64,000 nucleotides of DNA from the NCBI GenBank assembly GCA_965200765.1, contig OZ241380.1:1550001-1614000 (forward strand), given 5' to 3'. Position numbers and translations under genes: made by a program. Shown piece by piece: positions 7,606 through 16,987 of the stretch; the first letter of the stretch is position 1, and every line of letters begins with the position of its first letter. Source of the DNA: G965200765 sp965200765 (GTDB taxonomy: Bacteria; Pseudomonadota; Gammaproteobacteria; Arenicellales; JAJDZL01). Under the pieces are notes generated by a model. It worked only from the letters and a program-made list of their open reading frames with translations, was not told where the DNA came from and searched no databases.

Positions 7606-8355
7606 ACGAAGGAAATCCAGCGTTCGCTTCCACGCAAGTTGGGCATCTTCCGCATCGTGACGCGCACTAGTCGGATTGGCGAAAGCATGGTCCGCCTCGT
7701 ACCAATAGTTTTCATAGGATTTTTCCGATGCATCCATGGCGGCTTCAAATTTGCTGACCATCTCCTGATTGATCCATTTGTCGCGTGTTGCAAAATGACC
7801 CATGACCGGTCCTGACAATCGTTTTGTTTCTTCCGGCGATTTTGCACACCGGCCATAGTAGATGACCGTCGCATCAACCGCAGTCGCAATGGATGCGTTG
7901 AGCGACCATCCGCCACCAAAGCACCAGCCTACGGTTCCAACCTTGCCATTGCTGGCGGGATTGCTGCGAACCCAGTCAATCCAGGCGACCATGGTTTCAG
8001 TGGCAACTTCCCGATTTACATTTTTTGTCAATGCCCGTGCCTGATTTGGGTCCTGCGCCACTTTGCCTTCAAACAGATCAACAGCAAGCACCAGATAACC
8101 TTCCGTTGCGAATCGCTCGGCAACGTTTTTGATTTGCCGGTTCAACCCCCACCATTCGTGTATCAAAACAACAGAACCCGTGGGCGAGGAAGACGGCTCA
8201 ATAAAATGTGCAGATACGACGCTTCCGTCAGACAGCGTAAGTGTCACTGCTTGCCCGAGATGGTCCGCAATTGCGGCATTGCTTCCACTCAGCATAAACG
8301 GTACCGCACTTACGGTACCGATTGTCTTCATCACTTCTCTTCGATGCATATCCAA
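7591..8355 (-). CDS. Dienelactone hydrolase family protein, probably exported
   Basis: 254 residues with an alpha/beta-hydrolase fold. The DLH-type triad is visible: Cys in GWCFGGG, Asp in ATRDKW and His in EADHAFAN. The N-terminus MHRREVMKTIGTVSAVPFML has twin arginines followed by a hydrophobic stretch ending in Ala, which suggests Tat-dependent export, although the motif (RREVMK) departs from the SRRxFLK consensus. DLH enzymes open lactone rings in aromatic breakdown, but many family members have unknown ester substrates. Neighbours give no aromatic pathway, so the substrate is open. It ends convergently inside dsbB. Confidence 0.85.
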   Translation of the reverse strand: MDMHRREVMKTIGTVSAVPFMLSGSNAAIADHLGQAVTLTLSDGSVVSAHFIEPSSSPTGSVVLIHEWWGLNRQIKNVAERFATEGYLVLAVDLFEGKVAQDPNQARALTKNVNREVATETMVAWIDWVRSNPASNGKVGTVGWCFGGGWSLNASIATAVDATVIYYGRCAKSPEETKRLSGPVMGHFATRDKWINQEMVSKFEAAMDASEKSYENYWYEADHAFANPTSARHDAEDAQLAWKRTLDFLRSNLI

Positions 8356-8394
8356 ACTCTTCTGTTAATACTCTAATAATCGCATTGAAAGATT

Positions 8395-10815
8395 TTACGC
8401 GCGCAATCTCTCATTTTGCGGATCGTACGGCGGTTCTTTCAGCACAGTTGCCAACCTTCGACTACCCAGTATCGGTATATGAAAGGTATCTCCCGGCGAG
8501 GAAAATTTTGGCTCAACATACACATACGCCAAACTCATACCAGTGCGATGGCCGTATGCACCACTGCAAACGACTCCCATCACCCGGTCACCGTCCAACG
8601 CCGGCTCATTACCCAGGCAGTCCGCATCGTTGGCATCGATCTGTGCCAAAACCAGTTTCGTGGAAATGCCGCCCTTCTTGCGCTGTTCCGTTGCCTGTTT
8701 GCCAAGAAATTCCTTGCTGACATCAACAAATCGTTCGATATCCGCTTCAACAGGAGTAATTTCAGTGGTCAACTCACTACCCCAAGCCTTGTAGCCTTTT
8801 TCCAGCCTCATGCTGTTTACTGCGTAGGTTCCAAACCAGCCAATTCCATGTTGCTCCCCTGCTGACCAAATGCTTGAACACATATGACCCATTGAATCAA
8901 TTGGATGATACAGCTCCCAACCCAGCTCACCGGTGTAGGAGACACGCAAAGCAATTGCCGGAATACCTGCAATTTCAATCTCCTTTCCAGTCAACCAGCG
9001 AAAAGAATCATTGTCAAGACTCTCGGCGGTGAGTGGTTGAAGGACTTTTCTTGCATACGGCCCAGCAACTGCCAGCATACCCATCGTATCTGTAATGTCT
9101 TCAATCTGCACATCTTCGCCTGGTTTGACATGCTGAATCATCCAGTCATAGTCATGCTGCTGTGCAACAATTGCAGACGTAACAAAATATCGGTCGCCTG
9201 ACAGTCGGGTTACCGCGGCTTCGCATTCAATTCCGCCAAGTTCAGTCAGCATATGCGTCAGCACTATACCGCCATCTCGTCTGGATATCCGATTTGCACC
9301 GACCCGGTTCAAAAATGATTCGGCATCCGAACCGGTGACCATGTACTTTGAAAACGCGGTCAGGTCGGCAATGCCAACTCCGTCGCGTACCAAGGTACAT
9401 TCAGCCGCGACGTAATCGAATGTGTTGGTGCGTCGAAATCCGTATTCCTCTTCCTCGCCACCGGGTGAAAACCACTTCGGTCGTTCCCAGCCATAAACTT
9501 CCGCGAAAACTGCACCGGCTTCCTGCAATCGGCCATAGATGGGAGTTGTGTTTACCGGTCGGCCAGCTTCCCGAAACTCGCCCGGAAAGTGCACTTGATA
9601 CATCTGTTCGTATTCATCAATGGACTTGTCAACAACATATTTGCCCGGTGCATTGGCGTATTCACCATAGCGTCTTGGGTCCATTTCACGAACATTAATT
9701 TCGGTTTGCCCGTGTACCATCCACTGAGCCAGGTACTTGCCGGCACCCGGACCCTGCGTGATTCCGATTGAAGCACCGCAACAAAGCCAATAATTTTCCA
9801 TGCCAGCAGCCGGACCCAACAGGAAACCGCCATCGGGTGTATGTGTGATCGGTCCGCAAATCACTCGTTTTATCCCGGCATTGGCGAATGCCGGAATACG
9901 TTCCGCGGCCAACTCAAGATGGGGAGCGATTTGGTCCAGATTTTCCGGCAACAACTCCATGTCGAATCCCCAGTCAATTCCATCCAGGCCCCAAGCTTGC
10001 GCGTTGGAAGTTTCATACGGACCAATAATCAAACCCTGCTGCTCTTGCCGATAGTAGCACGAAGCAACTGGGTCGCGGGTAACGGGCGGTTCCCTTTCAA
10101 GCGCTTTGACCTCTGGAAGATTCTCGGTTACCAGATATTGATGAATCATGTTTACGATCGGCAACCGAAAGCCGGACATTTGCGCAAGCTGGTCCGAAAA
10201 ACTGCCCGCCGCGTTGACCACATGTTCGCAGATGATGGTGCCTTTGTCGGTAACCACCTCCCACTCGCGGTTTCTGGTTTGATTAATCGCCGTAACCAAA
10301 GTATGTCGATAGATTTCCGCACCCTGGTTGCGCGCGGATAACGCCATCGCATTGGTGCTGGAGGCCGGATCGGTGTGACCATCGGTCGGGGTATACAAGC
10401 CCAACTTTACATCATCCACATTCAACAGCGGATTCAGTTGCTTGACTTCTGCCGCACTCACGAGATGATTCTCCACACCAACGCAGTTCAATACACCGTG
10501 AACATAATTGAACCAGTCCACTTCATCGTCGGTGACTGCCAATCGAACCGAACCGCATTGATGCCAGCCAGTTGCCTGACCCGTCTCCGCTTCAAGTGTG
10601 CTGTAGAGTTGAGAACCATAGGCATGCACTTTAGCCATGTTCAAAGAGCCGATAAAATTCGGTACTAGTGCAGCCGCATGCCATGTCGAACCGGAAGTCA
10701 GTTCGCCTTTTTCAACCAGCACCACATCATTCCAGCCTTCTTTCGGAAGATGGTACAACAGGCCGACACCCATTGCACCACCGCCTACAATCACTACACG
10801 CACATGGTTTTTCAT
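8395..10815 (-). CDS. FAD-dependent oxidoreductase fused to GcvT (dimethylglycine/sarcosine dehydrogenase type)
   Basis: 806 residues. The N-terminal half is a DAO-type flavin domain with GGGAMG (11-16); the C-terminal half is a GcvT-like tetrahydrofolate-binding aminomethyl domain ('YVAAECTLVRDGVGIADLTAFSK' type start, then 'SYTGELGWELY'). This two-domain plan is that of dimethylglycine and sarcosine dehydrogenases, which oxidise N-methyl groups and pass the carbon to folate. The GSTWHAA motif places a histidine (46) where DMGDH binds FAD covalently. Neighbours include an Fe(II)/2-oxoglutarate oxygenase and a betaine-type importer further on, which fits use of methylated amines. The exact substrate is not determinable. 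Confidence 0.85.
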   Translation of the reverse strand: MKNHVRVVIVGGGAMGVGLLYHLPKEGWNDVVLVEKGELTSGSTWHAAALVPNFIGSLNMAKVHAYGSQLYSTLEAETGQATGWHQCGSVRLAVTDDEVDWFNYVHGVLNCVGVENHLVSAAEVKQLNPLLNVDDVKLGLYTPTDGHTDPASSTNAMALSARNQGAEIYRHTLVTAINQTRNREWEVVTDKGTIICEHVVNAAGSFSDQLAQMSGFRLPIVNMIHQYLVTENLPEVKALEREPPVTRDPVASCYYRQEQQGLIIGPYETSNAQAWGLDGIDWGFDMELLPENLDQIAPHLELAAERIPAFANAGIKRVICGPITHTPDGGFLLGPAAGMENYWLCCGASIGITQGPGAGKYLAQWMVHGQTEINVREMDPRRYGEYANAPGKYVVDKSIDEYEQMYQVHFPGEFREAGRPVNTTPIYGRLQEAGAVFAEVYGWERPKWFSPGGEEEEYGFRRTNTFDYVAAECTLVRDGVGIADLTAFSKYMVTGSDAESFLNRVGANRISRRDGGIVLTHMLTELGGIECEAAVTRLSGDRYFVTSAIVAQQHDYDWMIQHVKPGEDVQIEDITDTMGMLAVAGPYARKVLQPLTAESLDNDSFRWLTGKEIEIAGIPAIALRVSYTGELGWELYHPIDSMGHMCSSIWSAGEQHGIGWFGTYAVNSMRLEKGYKAWGSELTTEITPVEADIERFVDVSKEFLGKQATEQRKKGGISTKLVLAQIDANDADCLGNEPALDGDRVMGVVCSGAYGHRTGMSLAYVYVEPKFSSPGDTFHIPILGSRRLATVLKEPPYDPQNERLRA

Positions 10816-10837
10816 AGAACAAGTTCCTCAACTCAGT

Positions 10838-11725
10838 TCAGACAATATTGTCATATTGAATAATGTCATGCACCACACCTTCCTTTGTACCAAGCCCCGA
10901 CGGCATGCCGATGGATCGTTTGTACTCGGCGATTCCTTCCGGCGCGAACTCGGACTCGGCAGGTGCTTCATGGATAAAGTGGTTGTATTCATCAACGCCT
11001 CGCACCAGCATTGCGGCATCAACACCATTATCCTTTTTCTGCACCACATGGGTAGAGATGTAATTGATCGAGATACCGATTCGGTCGCGATCGGAAAGAT
11101 TGGGGCCGGAGCCATGAATACTCATACTGTGATGCACTGAAAACTGGCCGGGGTTCAATTCAACTATACAAGCGTTTTGCCTCTCCTCTTCGGTTAGCGG
11201 AATATTCTGATCGCCCATGAGCATATTGTCATCGTCTTGTACTTCGCTGTGATAGCGCAATTCCCCGCGATGCGAACCGGGGACAATTCGCATGGCACCA
11301 TTCTCGGCCTGGGCATCGGTGAGTGCCAGCCAGGCCGTCAATACTCCATCATCCGGTTCCAGTCCCCAATACAACAAATCCTGATGCCAGCCGACGTGCT
11401 TGCTGGAGCTGGGTAGCTTGGCAAAAAACGAAGCGCCCCAAACAAAAAAATTGGGGCCCAGCAACGATTCCACCACTTCCAGAATTCTTGGATTTCGAAC
11501 CACCTCGTTGACCCAAGGCATAACCAGATATGATTTGAGAAGCTGCATTGATTTGGTCCAATTCGCCATTCGGTTCCGCAACTGAACATATCGCGGCACT
11601 AGAGACAAGGCTTCGTCAGTTTCCATAGCCCGGAACGGAAATAAAATTCCGTCCTTCCAGTATTGGTCGATTTGTTCTTTACTCAAACTCCCGCTCATTG
11701 ATGGAATCGACTCAATTCGCCTCAC
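10838..11725 (-). CDS. Phytanoyl-CoA dioxygenase (PhyH) family oxygenase
   Basis: 295 residues. A double-stranded beta-helix Fe(II)/2-oxoglutarate-dependent oxygenase. The facial triad is readable: H-x-D in GWHQDLLYWG and the distal His in the SIHGSGPN segment, followed by an Arg-rich 2-oxoglutarate site (DRDRIGISI). PhyH-family enzymes hydroxylate diverse small molecules. It lies 22 bases upstream of the flavin/GcvT enzyme and 8 bases after the aldolase gene, so the three are probably one operon and may act on the same compound. Confidence 0.85.
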   Translation of the reverse strand: MRRIESIPSMSGSLSKEQIDQYWKDGILFPFRAMETDEALSLVPRYVQLRNRMANWTKSMQLLKSYLVMPWVNEVVRNPRILEVVESLLGPNFFVWGASFFAKLPSSSKHVGWHQDLLYWGLEPDDGVLTAWLALTDAQAENGAMRIVPGSHRGELRYHSEVQDDDNMLMGDQNIPLTEEERQNACIVELNPGQFSVHHSMSIHGSGPNLSDRDRIGISINYISTHVVQKKDNGVDAAMLVRGVDEYNHFIHEAPAESEFAPEGIAEYKRSIGMPSGLGTKEGVVHDIIQYDNIV

Positions 11726-11733
11726 GTTTTGTT

Positions 11734-12537
11734 TTAGTTTTTGAACGATGGATCAATTTGATCCAGTTTTCGCAGCAAAGCTGACCATTCATGAGTACCT
11801 GGCGACGCTGATCTTTCGTATTGCCCGGCCGCCTTTTGGCAGACTTCTTCAGACGGCAAATGCAGTTTTCTGCCAGTTGTATAGGCATCCAGCTGGGCCT
11901 GGCAACTTTTCTCCAGATAAAACATGCGCACATACGCCTGTGCGACTGTTGCGCCGGTGGTCAGCAAGCCATGATTACGCATAATCATAACCGGCTTATC
12001 ACCCAAATTCGCTGCAAGCCGTTCCCGTTCATCCAAATCAAGCGACAGACCTTCGTACTCGTGGTAGGAAACCTGATTGTAGAACATCAGTCCATCCTGA
12101 ACGACTGGCACAAAGCCCTCTTCAAGCACCGAGATTGCCAGTCCTGCCCGACTATGTGAGTGCATGACGCAGTTTACATCTTCCCGTTTTGCATAGATTG
12201 CGCTATGGATCACAAAACCGGTGTCATTCATGCGGTCAACCGGAATTGTTTCACCTTCGGGTGTCATGGGCGGCACGACAATTTCACCATTTTCGTCCAG
12301 CGTTACGAGATTTGAAGCCGTTACTTCGTCAAATCGCAACCCAAACAGGTTGATCAGAAAGCGTCCGGAGCCGTCCGGCACTCTGGCAGTAATATGATTC
12401 CAGACAATATCGCTGAATCCGTTCAGGTCGGCAAGTCGGTGACAAGCAGCCAGATCAACCCGCGTCTGCCATTCTTGCTCGCTGATTTGATCCCAAAAAT
12501 CATTGGGGGTGATTTCTCTTAGAGATTGTGTTGCCAT
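11734..12537 (-). CDS. Class II aldolase/adducin family protein
   Basis: 267 residues. The zinc-binding histidines of the family are present in VMHSHSRAG and in MRNHGLL. Members cleave or epimerise phospho-sugars, or have unrelated roles; this sequence is of the subgroup lacking obvious sugar-phosphate assignment. First gene of the aldolase-PhyH-flavoprotein operon; a GGGAA site lies 8 bases before the ATG. Function beyond family is not clear. Confidence 0.85.
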   Translation of the reverse strand: MATQSLREITPNDFWDQISEQEWQTRVDLAACHRLADLNGFSDIVWNHITARVPDGSGRFLINLFGLRFDEVTASNLVTLDENGEIVVPPMTPEGETIPVDRMNDTGFVIHSAIYAKREDVNCVMHSHSRAGLAISVLEEGFVPVVQDGLMFYNQVSYHEYEGLSLDLDERERLAANLGDKPVMIMRNHGLLTTGATVAQAYVRMFYLEKSCQAQLDAYTTGRKLHLPSEEVCQKAAGQYERSASPGTHEWSALLRKLDQIDPSFKN

Positions 12538-12680
12538 ACCTTCATTTCCCTGTGTGAAGCAATGAATTCAATTTACCGCGATTCAGTTCCAATTAAAGCA
12601 AAATTTTATGCCTGGAACATTATATTTTCGCACTGCTACCGTGCTGTTTGAATATGAAATCAGGAAAAACAATTGACTGA

Positions 12681-13436
12681 TCAAACATTACCCAGCGCGG
12701 CGGCAACCAACTTGCTAAGTCGAGACTTTTGTTTGCCTTGAGCATCGAAATTGTCCGGTGCCAGCCAACGCTCATAAGCGGTTTTCAAGAGTGTCCAGTC
12801 TTCGTCAATTATTGCGTACCATGCAGTATCGCGTGTTCGATTTCGAACAATTGCCGCCCTTCTGAAGTGTCCTTCGTAAGTGAAGCCAAATCGCACTGCG
12901 GCCACTCGTGAGGGTGCATTCAAGGCATCGCACTTCCATTCAAAACGCCGATAGCCAAGTGTTTCAAAAGCATAAGCGCCAAACAGATACAGCGCTTCTG
13001 TTGCGACGCGAGTACCAGCGATGCGCGGACCCCAGTAAATATTCCCGATCTCGATGGATTGATGAACCGGAGTGATACGCATAAAAGTTTGCCGACCTTC
13101 GACCTTGCCGGTCGCACGGTCAATCACAGAAAAATACAGCGGGTCAACCGAAGCCGACGCTTTTGCCAGCCACTTGTCGAATTCTTCAAGCGAATCCGGT
13201 GCCGGTTCAAACAGGTAGCGAAATCGGGCAGACTTGTCCGGCGGTGTTGAAGCTGCATAAAGTTCTTCGCGATGCTGTACCGGGTCCAATGGTTCCAGCC
13301 GCGTATACATTCCTTCCAGTACAACGCGTTCCGGCGGTTTTGCCGGGGTCGCAACAGATACCACTGTGCCTACTGGCAAGCCCGTATCAGAATCCGTTTC
13401 TTGTGGAATTTGATGGTCGTGAAGTCCGGTGTTCAT
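12681..13436 (-). CDS. GNAT N-acetyltransferase, RimJ/RimL-like
   Basis: About 251 residues. After an N-terminal extension (1-35) there is an acetyltransferase domain with RLEPLDP near the start, 'IGNIYWGPRIAGTRVATEAL' as the acetyl-CoA-binding segment and 'RRFEWKCDALNAPSRVAAVRFGF', typical of the RimJ/RimL branch. Many such genes are annotated as GNAT proteins acting on unknown amines. The ATG at 13436, with GGAG 9 bases ahead, is preferred to the TTG one codon upstream. It is separated from the aldolase operon by 143 bases. Confidence 0.82.
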   Translation of the reverse strand: MNTGLHDHQIPQETDSDTGLPVGTVVSVATPAKPPERVVLEGMYTRLEPLDPVQHREELYAASTPPDKSARFRYLFEPAPDSLEEFDKWLAKASASVDPLYFSVIDRATGKVEGRQTFMRITPVHQSIEIGNIYWGPRIAGTRVATEALYLFGAYAFETLGYRRFEWKCDALNAPSRVAAVRFGFTYEGHFRRAAIVRNRTRDTAWYAIIDEDWTLLKTAYERWLAPDNFDAQGKQKSRLSKLVAAALGNV

Positions 13437-13509
13437 CAATTCGCACTCCGTTCAATTATTTTGCTCGATCATCGGTTGCCAAACAGAATGTATACCTGAC
13501 AGAACTGCC

Positions 13510-14724
13510 TTATTGGTGAACATCGGATAATCTTGTTTCCGCAGTTTTACAATATTCCGCAGATATGTCAATGCCAAGATACTGTCGACGGTTTTTCTTT
13601 GCAACTACACAAGTGGTTCCGGCACCTGAAAAAGGATCCAGTATTGTGTCTCCTCTGAAACTGAACAACAACAGAACCCGATTGGCAAGTTCTTCAGGAA
13701 ACATCGCCGGGTGATTGAATTGCTTCATCTTCCGTTCCGGTGCAATGGACCATTTGCCTACAACCCATTTTTTGAAAGAGTCGACAGATATATCTGCATT
13801 CGCGGAACTGCCGGATTTCTTCAATTCGCCTTTGCAGAATATTTCCAGAAACTCCCACGTGTATTTCAGGTACGGACTTGATGGACTCTTCCAGCTACCC
13901 CACGCGGTATATTTGCAATTGTAATTGTTCTTTTCCCAGAGAATCTCTCCTTTCCAAATCATTCTCCTGTGCATCAAATGATTGGAAATGATGTGATGAC
14001 TGGGTATGTAGTCAGAATAGAGTGGCTGAACATTGACAACTAGACGGCCACCAAACTTTAGCACTCGAATACACTCATCGAATACACCGAATAGTTTCTC
14101 AAAGTACGCGGACCAGTCATTTGCGTCATCTGACTTGCTGTAATTCAACCCGAAGTTGTACGGCGGTGATGTAAAGACCAGATCGATGCAATTGTCAGGC
14201 AATTTCTTGAGAACCAGTTCACTGTCTCCTTGCACTACAGTGTTTTGGAATTCAGTCGGCAGGATATTCGTTTCTTTGGAAAATTCATGGTCATTCGCGT
14301 AATAGTGCTTGCCTCTGCGGATTTCTTTTCGTTTTCTTCCTTCAACCTTTCTTTCCTTGTTGAATCCCGCATACAAACGCTTTTTGCCCCGAATTCCGTA
14401 ACTTCCGATGCCATTGACGGTACTTTGCAATTGAGTTGCAAACTCCTGTTGAATTTTATTGAATTTTTCTGGCTTTCCGATCGATTTGCTTGTCAAGCCG
14501 ACGATTGCCTCTTCAAATTTGTCAATTTCAAGTTCACGAAGCCAGAGTTCAAAATCACTGCCGTTGCGAAAAATTCGCAATTCGTCGGGTTTGAAATTTT
14601 TGTTTACTGAATCCAGCAACTGATTGATGGATTCATCCAATGAATACTCACAATTTTCATTGGCATCCAGATTGACACAATTCAACTGAAAACGAACCCT
14701 TCTGTAGTTTTCAATGTCAAGCAT
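13510..14724 (-). CDS. DNA methyltransferase with SPPY motif and unknown N-terminal domain (solitary)
   Basis: 404 residues. The first 165 residues match no family I recognise. The rest is a beta-class amino-methyltransferase: catalytic motif IV TSPPYNFGL near residue 190, a target-recognition segment, then the SAM-binding motif DPFSGAGTT and GIDISAEYC near the C-terminus. SPPY is commonest in N4-cytosine enzymes, but adenine enzymes with it exist, so the modified base is uncertain. There is no adjacent restriction gene; flanks are an acetyltransferase and a transporter. It may be an orphan regulatory or defence methylase. The N-terminal 150 residues are rich in Lys and Arg around 120-140. 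Confidence 0.85.
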   Translation of the reverse strand: MLDIENYRRVRFQLNCVNLDANENCEYSLDESINQLLDSVNKNFKPDELRIFRNGSDFELWLRELEIDKFEEAIVGLTSKSIGKPEKFNKIQQEFATQLQSTVNGIGSYGIRGKKRLYAGFNKERKVEGRKRKEIRRGKHYYANDHEFSKETNILPTEFQNTVVQGDSELVLKKLPDNCIDLVFTSPPYNFGLNYSKSDDANDWSAYFEKLFGVFDECIRVLKFGGRLVVNVQPLYSDYIPSHHIISNHLMHRRMIWKGEILWEKNNYNCKYTAWGSWKSPSSPYLKYTWEFLEIFCKGELKKSGSSANADISVDSFKKWVVGKWSIAPERKMKQFNHPAMFPEELANRVLLLFSFRGDTILDPFSGAGTTCVVAKKNRRQYLGIDISAEYCKTAETRLSDVHQ

Positions 14725-14848
14725 GGCGAATCATCCACATTTGATTTTTCAACTTCAATTTGGCCAGTCAGTGTAACAATCGATGTGTTTAAGTTATCAA
14801 GCCTCAAGTTTGAACTTGAGGCGAGAATTGGTTTCAATCGCACACCGG

Positions 14849-16036
14849 CTAGGCACTGTTCGTATGATCGCGCTTGTGAAGAATGGCCCGATAGATTTCT
14901 TCATTGCCGATGATACCTGCACAGACCTCGTCTTCAAGCAGAAGCACCGGATTTCCGCTTTCATGACAAATTTCAATGGTATCTTTCATGGAAATGTCAC
15001 TGGGCGCCAAATACACAACATCGCCTCTTGTTATTGCGGTATCCGGCTTCCAGTGTTTTATTTCCAATTCAACACCATCTTTTGAGACTTGATTCACATG
15101 CCCGGAATCGGACAGACGAATTGCAAGTCCGACCGGCTCCACAGAATATACATCATTTTCTTTTGGCAACCGATCGATGGAAGTCATAATCGAGCGGGCG
15201 CGCAGTACCCCCACCGGATTCATATGCGCAACAAAATCACTGACGTATTGATTGACCGGATTTAGCACAATATCCTCGGGCGTTCCGAACTGCACGATCT
15301 TGCCGCTTTCCATGATTGCAATACTGGAACCCAGCTTGATTGCCTCATCCAGGTCATGGCTCACAAACAATACAGTTTTATGCAACGAATCCTGCAATTC
15401 CAGCAACTCGTCTTGCAAACGATTTCGGATGAGCGGATCCAGTGCGGAAAACGGCTCGTCCATCAGCAAAATATCTGCGTCAGTCGCAAATGCTCGGGCC
15501 AAACCGACTCGTTGCTGCATCCCGCCAGACAATTCATGCGCATACTTGTCTTTCCACTGTGTCAACCCTACCATTTCCAGCTTCTCGTCAACGATTGCAG
15601 TACGTTCGTTCTTGGGTACGCCGCGCAACTCCAGACCTAGTCCAACGTTTTGGGCAACAGTTCTCCATGGCAACAAAGCAAATTGCTGAAACACCATCGA
15701 CACGCGGTTCATTCGTATGTCTCGCAATTGATCTGCTGAAACTTTGGCCATATCCAACTGACTACCATCGTGCCTCAACAAAACCTGACCGCGAGTGACC
15801 TTGTTCAAGCCGTTGACCGCACGCAACAAAGTGGATTTGCCGGAACCGGACAAGCCCATCAATACACAAATTTCTCCCTTGTTGACTACTAGCGAAGCAT
15901 CGCAAACTCCTACGACATTTCCGGTTGAAGAAAGAATTTCTTCCCGCGATTTGCCTTCGTTTAGCATTGCAACCGCCGCGTCTGGTGTTGAACCAAACAC
16001 AATGTCGACATCAACAAGTTCTACTTCAGGTGACAT
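14849..16036 (-). CDS. proV: Betaine/choline-type ABC transporter ATP-binding protein with CBS domain
   Basis: About 395 residues from ATG 16036; the longer open frame upstream (TTG at 16111) would overlap the permease gene and lacks family similarity. The ATPase domain shows Walker A GLSGSGKST, the signature LSGGMQQRVGLARA and Walker B ILLMDEPFSALD. The C-terminal 120 residues form a CBS-pair region, as in ProV/OpuAA, where it senses ionic strength. It powers uptake of quaternary amines such as glycine betaine, proline betaine or choline. Last gene of the proX-W-V run. The symbol follows the family; the substrate could be choline (choV). Confidence 0.9.
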   Translation of the reverse strand: MSPEVELVDVDIVFGSTPDAAVAMLNEGKSREEILSSTGNVVGVCDASLVVNKGEICVLMGLSGSGKSTLLRAVNGLNKVTRGQVLLRHDGSQLDMAKVSADQLRDIRMNRVSMVFQQFALLPWRTVAQNVGLGLELRGVPKNERTAIVDEKLEMVGLTQWKDKYAHELSGGMQQRVGLARAFATDADILLMDEPFSALDPLIRNRLQDELLELQDSLHKTVLFVSHDLDEAIKLGSSIAIMESGKIVQFGTPEDIVLNPVNQYVSDFVAHMNPVGVLRARSIMTSIDRLPKENDVYSVEPVGLAIRLSDSGHVNQVSKDGVELEIKHWKPDTAITRGDVVYLAPSDISMKDTIEICHESGNPVLLLEDEVCAGIIGNEEIYRAILHKRDHTNSA

Positions 16037-16046
16037 AATCGTATGT

Positions 16047-16898
16047 TTACTTTGGCTTGCTGGACCCTGGTTCCACCTGCTTGCAAATTCGATCAAGCAG
16101 AATTGCAACAACTACAATGGCGAGGCCTGCTTCAAAACCTTTGGCAATGTTTACGGTATTCAGTGCCCGTAGCACTGGAATGCCAAGTCCTGGCGCCCCC
16201 ACCATGGATGCAATCACTACCATCGACAGCGACAGCATGATTGATTGAGTGATACCGGCCATGATGGTGGGCGTGGCATGCGGTATCTCAATATTCCAAA
16301 GCAACTGCCGCGCCGTAGCACCAAACGACTCCCCTGCTTCGAGCAACGCCTTCGGCACGCCTTTGATACCAAGATACGTGAGACGGATTGGCGCGGGAAT
16401 CGCAAAAATAACCGTCGAAATCAGTCCCGGTACCAGCCCCAGGCCGAACATAATCATGGTTGGAATCAGATACACAAACGCAGGTACCGTTTGCATCAAA
16501 TCCAATATCGGTCGCAACATTGTGTAGAGACGGGGTCTGTGTGCGGCTGCAATTCCAACCGGAACACCAACAACCACGCAAGTAAGCGCAGAAGCAATCA
16601 TCAAACCCAGGGTCTGCACGGTTTGATCCCAATAACCCAGGTTCATCACCAAAAGCAATGAACCCAGAATGAGAGCAACCAACTTCCATGAGCGGTGCAA
16701 CAGCCACCCAATCGCAGCAAATATCATCAGCAATACCAGCGGATGAATCCACAGCATTACATCTATCAAACCGCTTACCAGAAATTCGACGCTTTGCGAA
16801 AAAACGTCAAAGACAAGAAAAAAGTTGTCCTGAATCAAATCAACCAACGACTTGGTCCACTTGCCCAGGGGGATTTTATGTTCAGTTATCCAGTTCAA
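16047..16898 (-). CDS. proW: Betaine/choline-type ABC transporter permease
   Basis: 283 residues with six or more membrane segments and the BPD_transp_1 coupling segment 'ESFGATARQLLWNIEIPHATPTI' (EAA loop). It starts with TTG, with GGGGG six bases ahead. The N-terminal region with a predicted amphipathic stretch resembles ProW, though shorter than E. coli ProW (354). It lies 10 bases upstream of the ATPase gene and 89 bases downstream of the binding-protein gene, with a hairpin in that gap. Confidence 0.9.
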   Translation of the reverse strand: MNWITEHKIPLGKWTKSLVDLIQDNFFLVFDVFSQSVEFLVSGLIDVMLWIHPLVLLMIFAAIGWLLHRSWKLVALILGSLLLVMNLGYWDQTVQTLGLMIASALTCVVVGVPVGIAAAHRPRLYTMLRPILDLMQTVPAFVYLIPTMIMFGLGLVPGLISTVIFAIPAPIRLTYLGIKGVPKALLEAGESFGATARQLLWNIEIPHATPTIMAGITQSIMLSLSMVVIASMVGAPGLGIPVLRALNTVNIAKGFEAGLAIVVVAILLDRICKQVEPGSSKPK

Positions 16899-16930
16899 GA
16901 GTGCCCCCTTGAATTCCTTTGTGTGAAGTG

Positions 16931-16956
16931 GGCGGGCCTGCCATTACAGGCCCGCC
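16931..16956 (-). terminator. Perfect 10-bp hairpin between binding-protein and permease genes
   Basis: GGCGGGCCTG (16931-16940) and CAGGCCCGCC (16947-16956) form a perfect G+C-rich stem with a six-base loop. It lies between the proX stop and the proW start and has no T-run, so it is more likely an mRNA-stabilising or partial-attenuation hairpin that keeps the binding protein in excess over the membrane parts. Confidence 0.5.
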
Positions 16957-16987
16957 GTATCTTGATTTGTTACGACAGAAGATGCCT

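Noticed and set aside
16037..16111. Longer N-terminus for the betaine-type ATPase (TTG at 16111)
   Set aside because: It would overlap the permease gene and adds 25 residues unlike the family; the ATG at 16036 fits.
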